Positions 7,245-15,813 of a stretch of 59,340 nucleotides of DNA are shown in pieces. The DNA lies in NCBI RefSeq assembly GCF_900142965.1, contig NZ_FRCQ01000037.1, positions 1 to 59,340 on the forward strand, given 5' to 3'. Under the pieces are notes generated by a model that ran no database searches, was not told the DNA's origin, and saw only the letters and a program-made list of their open reading frames with translations. Made by a program: the position numbers and the translations under genes. Source of the stretch: Rhizobacter sp. OV335 (GTDB lineage: Bacteria > Pseudomonadota > Gammaproteobacteria > Burkholderiales > Burkholderiaceae_C). The first letter of the stretch is position 1; the number at the start of each line of letters is the position of its first letter.

Positions 7245-8990
7245 TCAGGTCAGGGGGCGCGCCGCGGCACGCGGTGCCGGGGCGGCAGGCAGCACGCTGG
7301 CCAGCGCGGCAGGCGCCGGGGATCGCACCAGCAGTTCGATGCAGCTCTCGATCAACGCGTTCAGCTCGGCGCTCGCCTGCGTCGACCACTGGCCGTGCCA
7401 GCGGCAGCCGATGTGGTGCACGACGACCAGCGCGCGCAGCACCGGCACCAGCCGCTCCGGCAGCCGCGTGGCGCGCCAGTACTCGGCCTCGATGGCCAGC
7501 TCGTTCGGGCTCACCCGGCCGGCCAGCAGCGCGCGCGCCGCCTGCAGCCAGCTCTCGCCGCCCAGCATGCGGTTGTAAGTCAGCAGGTAAGCCATGTCGA
7601 TGTACGGCAGCCCGCACAGCATCGCATGCTCCCAGTCGATCACGCCGGTGATCTCGCAGGTCTGCGGGTCGTACATCACGTTCTCGATCTTGAAATCGCC
7701 GTGGCTGCAGACGTCCAGCCACACATGGCCGAGCACGTGCTCGCGCATGTGCTGCGCAAGCCGCTGCAGCGCCGGCGCGGCCTGCGGGTTGCGCAGCACG
7801 GCCGACTCGAAGATCGGCTGCAGGCTGGTCTCCCAGGCCTCGTCGTCCATCACGCGCTTCACGCAGGTCACCTCGTGCAGCGCCAGCAGGAAGCGCTGCG
7901 CGGTGCGCGTCACGCGCTGCAGCCCGGGCACCGGCGCATCGGCGGTCACGCCGCGCATGTGCTGCAGCACGAAGCAGTCGTTGCCGTCGAGCTTGAAGCG
8001 GTCGAGCACGCGCGGCAGCAGCATCCCCAGGTGCGCCGGCAGCAGCGCATGCAGGCGGCGCAGGCTCTCGGCCTCCTGCACGCGGCGCGCCACCGCGAGC
8101 GGGTCGCGCGTGATCACGACGACGCGCGAGGTCTCGCGGTCGGAATCGGGCCGGAAGGTCGCGATCACCTTGCCGCTCAGCAGCACCAGGTACTGCACCC
8201 ACTGGAACTGGCTGCCGCCGGCCTGCAGCGTCAACGCGACCGCATCGATCAGCCCCGGTTGCGAATCGCCGATCCAGCCGACCGCCGCCAGCGCCGGCGC
8301 GAACCAGCGCGCCGCGCGCGGCCCCCACAGCCACTGCTTGATGCGCTCGCGCGTCAGCCCCTGGTTCTTGGTCGGCAGGTAGCCGGTGGGCGCGATGGCC
8401 TCGCTGATGCCGGCGTATTCGTTCAGCAGCAGCGGGTGCACGCGCGGCGCGCGCACGCCGAGGCGGCGCAACTGCGAGGCGAGCGTGAACCACGGCCAGG
8501 CACTCCCGCCGCGCAGGCCGCGCGCCAAGCGATCGCGGCTCAGGCCGAAGCGGTTCGGCGTGGCCAGCAGCACGAAGGCGCCGTCGCGCAGCAGCGGACG
8601 CGCCTGGGTGAGCAGCCGGCCCAGGCCGCCGCGCACCTTGGCCAGCGCGCGGCCGCTCAGGTCGCTGACGACCAGGCCGTCGAACGCGATCGGCGCGGCG
8701 CGGTGCAGGTCGTCGAGCGCGATCACCTCGACGTGCGTCCAGCCGTGCGCCCGCACGCGCTGTGCGAGTTCGTCGGCGCTGCGGCCGTCGGCGGCCAGCA
8801 CGCGCACGCGCGCGCAGCGCTGTGCCAGCGCGGTGACCGCCGGTCCGCCGTCGTCGAGGCAGACGACCGAGCGGCCGCCCAGCGGCCCGACCAGCAGCTC
8901 CCAGCCCTCTTGCCACGGCGGGGCGTTGCGCAGCTCGGCCGGTTGCGAGATCACCGGCTGGGCCGGCGAAGAGAACGCAGACGAGGCCAT
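7245..8990 (-). CDS. Methyltransferase-like / APH-type phosphotransferase fusion
   Basis: A 581-aa two-domain protein. Residues about 25-200 look like a degenerate class I SAM-methyltransferase fold (GRSVVCLDDGGP at the glycine-rich position, DGLVVSDLSG, LLRDGAFVLLATPNRFG). Residues about 300-545 form an aminoglycoside-phosphotransferase/choline-kinase-like domain with the catalytic loop HGDFKIEN at 430-437 and the metal-binding IDWE at 451-454. The start at 8990 shares one base with the deacetylase stop (TGATG). A plausible role is phosphorylation or methylation of a sugar, lipid carrier or substituent of the EPS; substrate unknown. Confidence 0.82.
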   Translation of the reverse strand: MASSAFSSPAQPVISQPAELRNAPPWQEGWELLVGPLGGRSVVCLDDGGPAVTALAQRCARVRVLAADGRSADELAQRVRAHGWTHVEVIALDDLHRAAPIAFDGLVVSDLSGRALAKVRGGLGRLLTQARPLLRDGAFVLLATPNRFGLSRDRLARGLRGGSAWPWFTLASQLRRLGVRAPRVHPLLLNEYAGISEAIAPTGYLPTKNQGLTRERIKQWLWGPRAARWFAPALAAVGWIGDSQPGLIDAVALTLQAGGSQFQWVQYLVLLSGKVIATFRPDSDRETSRVVVITRDPLAVARRVQEAESLRRLHALLPAHLGMLLPRVLDRFKLDGNDCFVLQHMRGVTADAPVPGLQRVTRTAQRFLLALHEVTCVKRVMDDEAWETSLQPIFESAVLRNPQAAPALQRLAQHMREHVLGHVWLDVCSHGDFKIENVMYDPQTCEITGVIDWEHAMLCGLPYIDMAYLLTYNRMLGGESWLQAARALLAGRVSPNELAIEAEYWRATRLPERLVPVLRALVVVHHIGCRWHGQWSTQASAELNALIESCIELLVRSPAPAALASVLPAAPAPRAAARPLT

Positions 8991-10006
8991 CAGACGAAGA
9001 TTCCGGGAAAGGTCATGCGGGCCATGAACAAGGGATGCGGGATGTAGCGCTCGACCGCGATGCGCTTCAGCGCGAAGCGGTCGGCGCAGCTCGGGTCGTT
9101 GACGCCGTCGATGTAGGCCAGCGCGGCACGGTAGCCGCATTCCCTGGCGATCGCGACGACGCGGTCGTTGAAGGTGTAGCTCTTGCCGACCGGGTAGGCC
9201 AGCAGGTCGACCCGCTGGCCGGTCTCGCGGCGGATGGTCTCGCGCGACTGCGACAGCTCGAAGCGCACCCGCTCCTCGGTCTGCATCGACAGCACCGGGT
9301 GGGTGACGGTGTGCGAGCCGAACTCGATGCCGTGCTGCGTCATCTCGCGCACCTGGTCCCAGTTCAGCGCCGAGGTGGGCGCGGCATCGGCCGGCACGGC
9401 GTGGCGGGCGAGCAGCGCCTCCAGCTCCTGCAGCGCATCGCGGCGGCGCTCGTCGGCCAGGCGCTTCAGCACCGACAGCAGCCGGTCGGACGCGGCGCGG
9501 CGCGACGCCACGTCGGACAGCTCCAGCGTCAGGTCGGCCAGCGGCAGGCGCAATGTGCCGGCGGGCGCGCAGAACAGCAGCGTCGACACGCGGTCGAACC
9601 AGAACGGGTCGCGGCTGCCGATGTACAGCGTCGACAGGAAGATGGTCGCCGGCACGTTCATCTCGCGCAGCAGCGGGAAGGCGTGGGTGTAGTTGTCGAG
9701 GTGGCCGTCGTCGAAGGTGATCGCGACGCTGCGCGGCGGCAGCGCCTGGCCGCGCTCGATCACGTCCATCGCGTTCGACAGCCCGATCGGGTTCCAGTGC
9801 TCGCGCAGGAAGGCGAGCTGGCGGCGGAATTCGGCGACGCTCGCGCTGATCAGCTCGGGGTCGGCCGCGAAGCGCGATTCGTCGCCGAGGTCCTGGATGC
9901 GGTGGTACGCGAGGATGGTCAGCCCGCGCGGCCCGCTGCGCAGGCGCGCGCGGGTCACCCCGGCCATGTCCAGCCACCTCGCGAGCATTGCCTGCTTGCC
10001 GACCAT
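8990..10006 (-). CDS. Polysaccharide deacetylase (NodB domain), long form
   Basis: A 338-aa CE4 protein. ILAYHRI (31-37) precedes the NodB core with ITFDDGH (97-102) and, after an insertion of about 100 residues, SHTVTH (231-236). LLAYPVG is the usual downstream segment. The insertion between the two metal motifs lengthens the usual domain. I chose MVGKQAML at 10006; the open frame upstream lies over the polymerase gene. No signal peptide is evident. Predicted to N-deacetylate EPS sugars. It is coupled (TGATG) to the fusion kinase gene downstream. Confidence 0.88.
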   Translation of the reverse strand: MVGKQAMLARWLDMAGVTRARLRSGPRGLTILAYHRIQDLGDESRFAADPELISASVAEFRRQLAFLREHWNPIGLSNAMDVIERGQALPPRSVAITFDDGHLDNYTHAFPLLREMNVPATIFLSTLYIGSRDPFWFDRVSTLLFCAPAGTLRLPLADLTLELSDVASRRAASDRLLSVLKRLADERRRDALQELEALLARHAVPADAAPTSALNWDQVREMTQHGIEFGSHTVTHPVLSMQTEERVRFELSQSRETIRRETGQRVDLLAYPVGKSYTFNDRVVAIARECGYRAALAYIDGVNDPSCADRFALKRIAVERYIPHPLFMARMTFPGIFV

Positions 10007-10029
10007 GGTGTCCCCTCGCTCCGTGACTG

Positions 10030-11301
10030 CTAGTAGTACCCCATGATGAACACCTTGAAGGCCATGTAGTACGCGACCTGGAAGGCCACGATGAACATGA
10101 AATCCCTGCGGGTGAAACTCACGGGTTGTGTGGTGAAGCGGCCCACTGCGGCCGTCATTCCCAGGAGGAAATACATCACTTCCGTCTCGAGCGAGACGAA
10201 GAGCGAACTGATCAGGTAGCCCGACAGGCTCATCATCACCGCGAGCAGCGCCTGCTTCTCGGTCGGGTCGGTGGCTTCCTTGAGCCGCACCACGATGTGC
10301 TTGAAGCCCATGTAGATGATCGCGATCCACAGGAACATGCCGGGGAAGCCGGTCTCGCCCATCGCCTCGAGCGCCGAGTTGTGCGCGACCAGCTTGCGGG
10401 TATAGACCGCGAAGTTGCCCTTGCCGACGCCGAACAGCGGGCTCTCCTGCACCATCTGCAGCCCCATCGCCCACATCTCGACGCGGCCCTGCGCCGAGTT
10501 GTTGGCGTCCTTGGTCTCGGTCAGGTACGACGGCGCCGCGGCCAGCGCGATACCGCCGCAGGCTGCCGCGATCACCAGCTTGCCCAGGCTGATCTTGAAG
10601 CGCGAGACGATGAACATGCCGACCATCGCCGCGGTGGCGAGGATGCCGCCGCGCGAGCCGGTGTAGAAGGCCGCGAGCAGCAGCGGGAAGGTCAGCCCGA
10701 CGGCGGCCACCACGCGCAGCCACAGCGCATACGGGCTCACCATGTACTGGAACGCGAACGGCGCGGCGGCGGTGAACATCACGCAGAACACGCCCGGGCC
10801 GTCGAAGATGCCGATCCAGCGGATGCGCGACTTCAGGCCGATCGACGAGGCCGAGCCGTCGATCCAGGCATAGCTCTGCCCCGCCCAGCCGATGCCCTCG
10901 GCGTTGTTCATGTGCTGGATGCCCTCGATCGCGATCAGCAGTGCGAGCGCGATCAGCGCATAGCCGGTGCGCTTCAGGTCGGTCACGTCGCTGATGGTCG
11001 CGCTGACGAGGCGATAGACCAGGAACAGCTTCGCGTAGTAGACGAGGTAGAACTGGCCGATGTCGGTGAGGCCGGCGACCATCACGCTGAGGAAGATCCA
11101 GACGTACATCAGCAGGAAGAAGTAATCCTGCGTGCGGAAGCGGAACACCTCGCCGAGCCGGCCGCGCGACGCGAGCACCAGGATCCACATCGGGTAGACG
11201 ATGTAGTCGACCCGCAGGCCGAGCAGCGGCGACCACCACAGCTGCGGCGCGACGAGCAGGCTGCCGAGGAACAGCCAGATGGGCAGCACGGCGAAGCTCA
11301 T
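10030..11301 (-). CDS. Wzy / O-antigen ligase-like polymerase
   Basis: A 423-aa integral membrane protein with about ten hydrophobic segments and a large central periplasmic loop. The segment YTGSRGGILAT and the loop GRVEMWAMGLQM...PLFGVGKGNF...HNSALEAMGETG match the O-antigen ligase/polymerase (Wzy_C) pattern, including the conserved R and H of the periplasmic loop. It would polymerise flippase-exported repeat units in the periplasm. The start at 11301 overlaps the flippase stop as ATGA. Confidence in polymerase rather than ligase comes from the EPS context, not sequence. Confidence 0.87.
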   Translation of the reverse strand: MSFAVLPIWLFLGSLLVAPQLWWSPLLGLRVDYIVYPMWILVLASRGRLGEVFRFRTQDYFFLLMYVWIFLSVMVAGLTDIGQFYLVYYAKLFLVYRLVSATISDVTDLKRTGYALIALALLIAIEGIQHMNNAEGIGWAGQSYAWIDGSASSIGLKSRIRWIGIFDGPGVFCVMFTAAAPFAFQYMVSPYALWLRVVAAVGLTFPLLLAAFYTGSRGGILATAAMVGMFIVSRFKISLGKLVIAAACGGIALAAAPSYLTETKDANNSAQGRVEMWAMGLQMVQESPLFGVGKGNFAVYTRKLVAHNSALEAMGETGFPGMFLWIAIIYMGFKHIVVRLKEATDPTEKQALLAVMMSLSGYLISSLFVSLETEVMYFLLGMTAAVGRFTTQPVSFTRRDFMFIVAFQVAYYMAFKVFIMGYY

Positions 11302-12782
11302 GTCGCGGCCCCGGAAGGCCGGCCGAAGCGCTGCAGCAGCTTCGCGCGTGCGGCGGCCAGTTCGGCCGGCTCGATCACGCGCGTCGCGACGATGCCGACC
11401 AGGAAGGCGGCGCTGAGCACGAAGCGCAGCGGCAGGCTCCACAGCAGCGGCAGCCGGTCGGCCAGCTGGCCGGCGACCGCGACGGCGATCACCAGCGCGA
11501 GCAGCGTGCCGAGCTTGCGCCACTCGTAGTGCACCGGGAAGAAGCGCTGGCTGATGCGGTCGGTCATCACCACCGAGACGATCGAGACGCCGAGCACCGA
11601 CAGGCAGGCGCCGAGGATGCCGAAGGCCCAGATCAGCGGCACGCCCAGCACCAGGCCGGCGACGCAGGCCGCGAGCGCGATGTGGAAGATGCTGCTGGAC
11701 TTCTTCTGGTAGTAGATGCCGGTCTGCAGCGGGTAGGTCAGCACCTGCAGCACGGCGGCGCCCACCAGCCACGGCAGGTAGCGCGCGGCTTCCCAGTAGG
11801 CGGGCGCCGCGATCAGGCGCAGCGCATCGCCGGCGAACAGCACGATGGCCAGGCCGATCAGCGACAGGATCACCGCCAGGTAGCGCACCACCTGGGCCTG
11901 GATGGTGCCGGCGTCGTCGCGTTCCATGATCGTGAAGCGGAACGCGCCGTAGGCCCGGTTGATCGGCTCGCCGACCAGGTCGGATGCGAGCTTCGACAGC
12001 TTCAGCGCGAGCGCATAGATGCCCAGTGCCTCCAGCGACACCAGCGACTGCAGCAGGAAGCGGTCGGCGGTGCTCGCGACGATGCCGACCATCGTGGTCC
12101 ACAGCAGCGGCAGGCTGTAGCGCAGCACCGGCATCAGCTTGGCCCATTCGAAGCGCAGCCCGCAGTCGCGCAGGCTGACCCACGACAGCAGCGCGAAGCC
12201 GAGCGCGACGGTCAGGCAGTTGCCGGCCATCACGCCCTCGACGCCGGCGTTGAAGTGCATCAGCGCGACCGAGTTGGCGATCACCTGCACCACCAGCTTC
12301 ACGAACGAGACGACGATGAACAGCATCGAGCGCTCGACCGCGCGCACGTAGGCGAGGCCGACCTGCGACGCGAGCTCGAACACGATGGTGGCGAGCATCC
12401 ACTGGATCGCCCAGCCGAGCGACTGGCCCTTGAACAGCCAGGCGGCGAGCGGGTTGGCGAACAGCGAGACGACCAGCACGCCGATGACCGAGATGACCAG
12501 CGAGGCGATCAGGTTGGTGCTGACCACCGAGCGGCGGTCGGCCGCGTCCTTGTAGTCGAAGTAGAAGCGCAGCGTCGCGTGCGCGATGCCGACCCCGAGC
12601 ACGCCGGACACGACGGTCGACACCAGGTACAGCGTTTCGAGCGTGCCGTACTCGGCTGGCGACAGCAGCCGGGTGTAGATCGGCAGCAGCAGGAAGGCGC
12701 CGACGCGGTTCAGCGCATTCCCGATGGCATAGATGCCCGAGTGCTTGAAGAAGCGGCCGACTTCCGAGGCGGTGGAGGACAT
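11298..12782 (-). CDS. Wzx-type polysaccharide flippase (MOP superfamily)
   Basis: A 494-aa protein with about 12-14 transmembrane helices, starting SGIYAIGNALNRVGAFLLLPIY, the typical oligosaccharide-flippase N-terminus. It would flip undecaprenyl-linked EPS repeat units across the inner membrane. RYSLPLLWTTM and the paired hydrophobic helices are family-like. Its ATG lies 13 bp after the acyltransferase stop and its stop overlaps the polymerase ATG, placing flippase and polymerase as a coupled pair, as expected of a Wzx/Wzy-dependent system. Confidence 0.92.
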   Translation of the reverse strand: MSSTASEVGRFFKHSGIYAIGNALNRVGAFLLLPIYTRLLSPAEYGTLETLYLVSTVVSGVLGVGIAHATLRFYFDYKDAADRRSVVSTNLIASLVISVIGVLVVSLFANPLAAWLFKGQSLGWAIQWMLATIVFELASQVGLAYVRAVERSMLFIVVSFVKLVVQVIANSVALMHFNAGVEGVMAGNCLTVALGFALLSWVSLRDCGLRFEWAKLMPVLRYSLPLLWTTMVGIVASTADRFLLQSLVSLEALGIYALALKLSKLASDLVGEPINRAYGAFRFTIMERDDAGTIQAQVVRYLAVILSLIGLAIVLFAGDALRLIAAPAYWEAARYLPWLVGAAVLQVLTYPLQTGIYYQKKSSSIFHIALAACVAGLVLGVPLIWAFGILGACLSVLGVSIVSVVMTDRISQRFFPVHYEWRKLGTLLALVIAVAVAGQLADRLPLLWSLPLRFVLSAAFLVGIVATRVIEPAELAAARAKLLQRFGRPSGAAT

Positions 12783-12795
12783 GGGGACGGCCGGG

Positions 12796-13920
12796 TCAGG
12801 TCGCGACGGCAGCGTGCACCGCGGGGGCGGCGGCGCGCGGCATCGGCACCTTCTTGCTCCAGCGGATGGCCGGCAGCTCGACGGCGCGGTACAGGATCCA
12901 CGCGGCGACGATGCTGGTGCCGATGCCGCAGGCCATGTACAGCAGGCCGAGCGGCACGGAAGGGTGGTCGCCGAACAGCTTCTTCAGCACCGAGATCGTG
13001 CTCCAGCCGACGATCGGGTGCATCAGGTAGAGGCTGTACGACAGCTTGCCGAGGAACTGGTGCGCCGCGCCGCTGAGCCAGCCGCGTGCGGCCACCCAGC
13101 GGCTGGACAGCACCAGCACCAGCGCGGCGAGCACCGGCGCCAAGTGGGGCAGCGACGGCGCGCTGCCGAACACCACCGCGAGCTCGACGCCGACCAGCGC
13201 CCACCACCAGCGCCACGACAGGTCGCCGAACACGCACCAGCAGGTCAGCGCGCCCAGCGCGAACATGTGCCAGTAGCGCACGAACAGGCCGTCGACCGGC
13301 AGCTTGATCTGGCCAACCGCGAGCACGAGAGACAGCGCGACCAGCGCGGCGACCGCGAGGATCGGGCGGCTGCGCGGCTGCGCCGGGTCGTGCGCGGCGG
13401 TCAGCACCAGCACCAGCACGAGGTAGAACTGCAGCTCGATGCACAGCGTCCAGAACACCGCCGAGATGTCGCCGTAGCCGAGGATGTCCTGCAGGTAGAA
13501 CAGGTGCGCGACGATCTGCGCGGCAGAGAACTGGCCGCGGCCGGCGAGCTCGGCGAACAGCAGCGCCGACAGCTTGGCCATCAGGATGCACAGGATGATC
13601 GTCGCCCAGTACGGCGGGTCGAGCCGCACCGAGCGGCGCAGCGCGAACATCGCGACGTAGCGGCCCGACAGCGGCGCGTCGCGCAGGCTCATCGAGATCA
13701 CGAAGCCGCTCAGCACGAAGAACACGTTGACGCCGGTGGCGCCGAAGCTGCCGATCAGCGTGTGCAGCCAGTCGGGCGTGGCGGACCGCAGCAGCGTCTC
13801 GGTGTTGAGGTAGAGGTGGTAGAGCACGACCAGCATCGCCGCGATGCCGCGCAGGCCGTCGACCGTCAGGTTGCGCAAGGGCAACGAGGCGGGGGCAGCG
13901 GAGGCGTCGGGTCGGGTCAT
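12796..13920 (-). CDS. Acyltransferase 3 family membrane protein
   Basis: A 374-aa integral membrane O-acyltransferase. NLTVDGLRGIAAMLVVLYHL near residue 20 carries the R and H typical of the family. SGFVISMSL, RRSVRLDPPYW and a C-terminal SYSLYLMHP segment are all family hallmarks. It would add acetyl or similar acyl groups to the EPS. I use MTRPDAS at 13920; 22 further upstream codons are open but Arg-rich and unlikely. It is the first gene of the minus-strand cluster, so the cluster promoter should lie within the 184-bp divergent gap 13921-14104, where I cannot identify a convincing -35/-10. Confidence 0.9.
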   Translation of the reverse strand: MTRPDASAAPASLPLRNLTVDGLRGIAAMLVVLYHLYLNTETLLRSATPDWLHTLIGSFGATGVNVFFVLSGFVISMSLRDAPLSGRYVAMFALRRSVRLDPPYWATIILCILMAKLSALLFAELAGRGQFSAAQIVAHLFYLQDILGYGDISAVFWTLCIELQFYLVLVLVLTAAHDPAQPRSRPILAVAALVALSLVLAVGQIKLPVDGLFVRYWHMFALGALTCWCVFGDLSWRWWWALVGVELAVVFGSAPSLPHLAPVLAALVLVLSSRWVAARGWLSGAAHQFLGKLSYSLYLMHPIVGWSTISVLKKLFGDHPSVPLGLLYMACGIGTSIVAAWILYRAVELPAIRWSKKVPMPRAAAPAVHAAVAT

Positions 13921-14104
13921 GCGGCTTGGCGTGCGGGCGGATCGGCAGGGTCGGAAAGCGCCCCGCCGAGGGAAAAGGCGTCGCATTGCACCATAGGGAT
14001 CTGGCAGAAAACACCACCCGGGCAGGGGGTCGTCCCTCGGGCAGGGGGGCAGTGATGGACCGGAAAAGACACGCGCGAAGTGTGACTTTGTCCATAATCT
14101 GCCG

Positions 14105-15265
14105 ATGCCTGCGAGCCCGGTTCACCGTCCGCCCCGTGCCGCCCTGGCGCGCCGCGCGGTGCTGTGGCGGCTGGCGTCGATCGCGGCGATCTCGGCGGCC
14201 CCGGCCGGGGCCGGCGCGGCCATCGACCCGTTCGTCACCTGGATGCAGATGCTGCACGACCAGTGGGCGCTGCCGGCCTACGAGGCGCTGGACCGCAGCG
14301 CGGCCGGGCTGGTGGCGGTGCTCGACGCGGCGATGGCGGCCGGCGGCAAGCCGACGCCGGCCCAGCTGAAGGAGAGCCAGGCGCTGTGGCTGCAGGCAAT
14401 GCTCAGCTGGCGCCGGCTCGAGGCGCTGCAGATGGGCCCGACGCTCGCGCGGCGCAGCTCGAAGGCGATCGATTTCTGGCCGACCCGGCCGAAGGTGATC
14501 CAGCAGGCGGCCACCGTCACCGCGACGGCGCCGATGACCGGTGCGGCCGCGAATGACGCGATGGAGCGCTGGGGCACCGCGGTGAAGGGGCTGCCGGCGC
14601 TCGAATGGCTGCTGTTCCCGGCCGGCACCGAGCCGAACGCGCCGGTGCTGCGCAGCCCGGCGCTGTGCCGCTACACGCTGCGCATCGCGATGTCGCTGAA
14701 GGAAGAGGTGGGCCTGCTGCTGGCCGGCTGGCGCACCGAGGCCGAGCACTGGCGCTCGGCGACGCCGCCCGACGTGCCGGCGGCGAAGAAGCTGATCCTG
14801 AACCTGCTGGTCGGCAGCGTCGAGCTGCTGCGCGGCAAGAAGCTCGAGAAGGCGGCCCGCGCGCAGGCGCTGCAGGTGCCGGGGCAGCGCGATGCGCTGG
14901 AGAACTTCGACAGCATGCGCACGAAGCACACGCGGGAGTTCCTGCTGGCACATGTGGACGGCGTCGCGCAGCTGCTGCTCGGGCAGACGCCGGGCCTGGC
15001 CTACACGCAGGGCGGGCCGCGCTGGGGGCTCGACGACGTGCTGGCCGAGCAGGGGCTGGGCAAGCCGCACGGGCCGGCGCTGCGCCGCGCGGTGGCGGCG
15101 GTGCGGCAGTCGGTGGCGGCGCTGCCTGTGGACGCGGCCACCTGGACGCCGGCGCGCATCGCGGCACCGGTGAAGGCGCTGGTCGCGCTGCGCGCGGTGA
15201 TCGACCCGCCGATCGCGGCGGCGTGGAAGGTGACGATCGAGTTCACCGATGCAGATGGAGATTGA
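14105..15265 (+). CDS. Imelysin-family (M75-like) periplasmic protein
   Basis: A 386-aa exported protein. A twin-Arg-like basic N-terminus (LARRAVLWRLASIAAISAAPAGAGAA is split by charge and hydrophobicity) precedes the mature all-helical domain. KGLPALEWLLF corresponds to the GxHxxE region of imelysins, here GLPALE, so the His is replaced by Pro as in many imelysin-like lipoproteins. RRSSKAIDFWP and the repeated four-helix pattern also fit. The family is linked to iron uptake and is not a proven peptidase. It is transcribed divergently from the EPS cluster and lies 25 bp from the next gene. Confidence 0.82.
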   Translation: MPASPVHRPPRAALARRAVLWRLASIAAISAAPAGAGAAIDPFVTWMQMLHDQWALPAYEALDRSAAGLVAVLDAAMAAGGKPTPAQLKESQALWLQAMLSWRRLEALQMGPTLARRSSKAIDFWPTRPKVIQQAATVTATAPMTGAAANDAMERWGTAVKGLPALEWLLFPAGTEPNAPVLRSPALCRYTLRIAMSLKEEVGLLLAGWRTEAEHWRSATPPDVPAAKKLILNLLVGSVELLRGKKLEKAARAQALQVPGQRDALENFDSMRTKHTREFLLAHVDGVAQLLLGQTPGLAYTQGGPRWGLDDVLAEQGLGKPHGPALRRAVAAVRQSVAALPVDAATWTPARIAAPVKALVALRAVIDPPIAAAWKVTIEFTDADGD

Positions 15266-15290
15266 CCCGGCCTGACGAAAGGAGCCTCGC

Positions 15291-15797
15291 ATGACGACCC
15301 TGACGACCCCGCGCTTCGAACAGCGCCCCGAGCAGCCCTGCATGTTCATCCGCACCGAGGTGGCGATGGGCGAGATCGGAACGAAGGTGGTGCCGCTGAT
15401 TCCGCAGCTGTTCGCCTGGCTGCAGGCGCATGGCGTGCCACCGGTCGGCCCGCTCTTCTTCCGCTACAACGTGATCGACATGGCCGGGCTGATGGAGATC
15501 GACGTCGGCACCATCGTCGAGAAGCCGGCCGCGGGCGATGCCCGGGTGCAGTCGGGCCGCATCGCCGCCGGCAGCTACGTGACGATGCGCCACACCGGCC
15601 ACCCCGACGAGCTGATGCCGGCCACCGGCTACTTGCTCGCGTGGGGGCAGCAGCACGACGTGGCGTGGCGCAAGCACCCGCGCGGCAAGGCCGAGGTCTG
15701 GGACGGGCGCTACGAGTTCTACCTCGACGGACCCGACACCGAGCCCGACATGTCGAAATGGCGCACCGACCTCGTGTTCGCCGCCGAGCCGCGCTGA
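15291..15797 (+). CDS. GyrI-like / effector-binding-domain protein
   Basis: A 168-aa cytoplasmic protein made only of the GyrI-like small-molecule-binding (SHS2 tandem) domain. Visible segments are FIRTEVAMGEIG at the start, FFRYNVIDM and ELMPATGYLLAW centrally, and a C-terminal YEFYLDGPDTEPDM with the acidic Glu expected in the binding pocket. There is no DNA-binding domain, so it is a stand-alone sensor or SbmC-like protein. GAAAGGAG lies 5-12 nt before the ATG. It probably shares an mRNA with the imelysin-like gene; the functional link is unknown. Confidence 0.8.
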   Translation: MTTLTTPRFEQRPEQPCMFIRTEVAMGEIGTKVVPLIPQLFAWLQAHGVPPVGPLFFRYNVIDMAGLMEIDVGTIVEKPAAGDARVQSGRIAAGSYVTMRHTGHPDELMPATGYLLAWGQQHDVAWRKHPRGKAEVWDGRYEFYLDGPDTEPDMSKWRTDLVFAAEPR

Positions 15798-15813
15798 ATC
15801 GGCCTCTCCGCCC

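Noticed and set aside
12710-15355. 881-codon minus-strand open frame spanning acyltransferase and imelysin-like genes
   Set aside because: Out-of-frame shadow through two well-supported genes; no domain recognisable and a GC3-driven lack of stops explains it.
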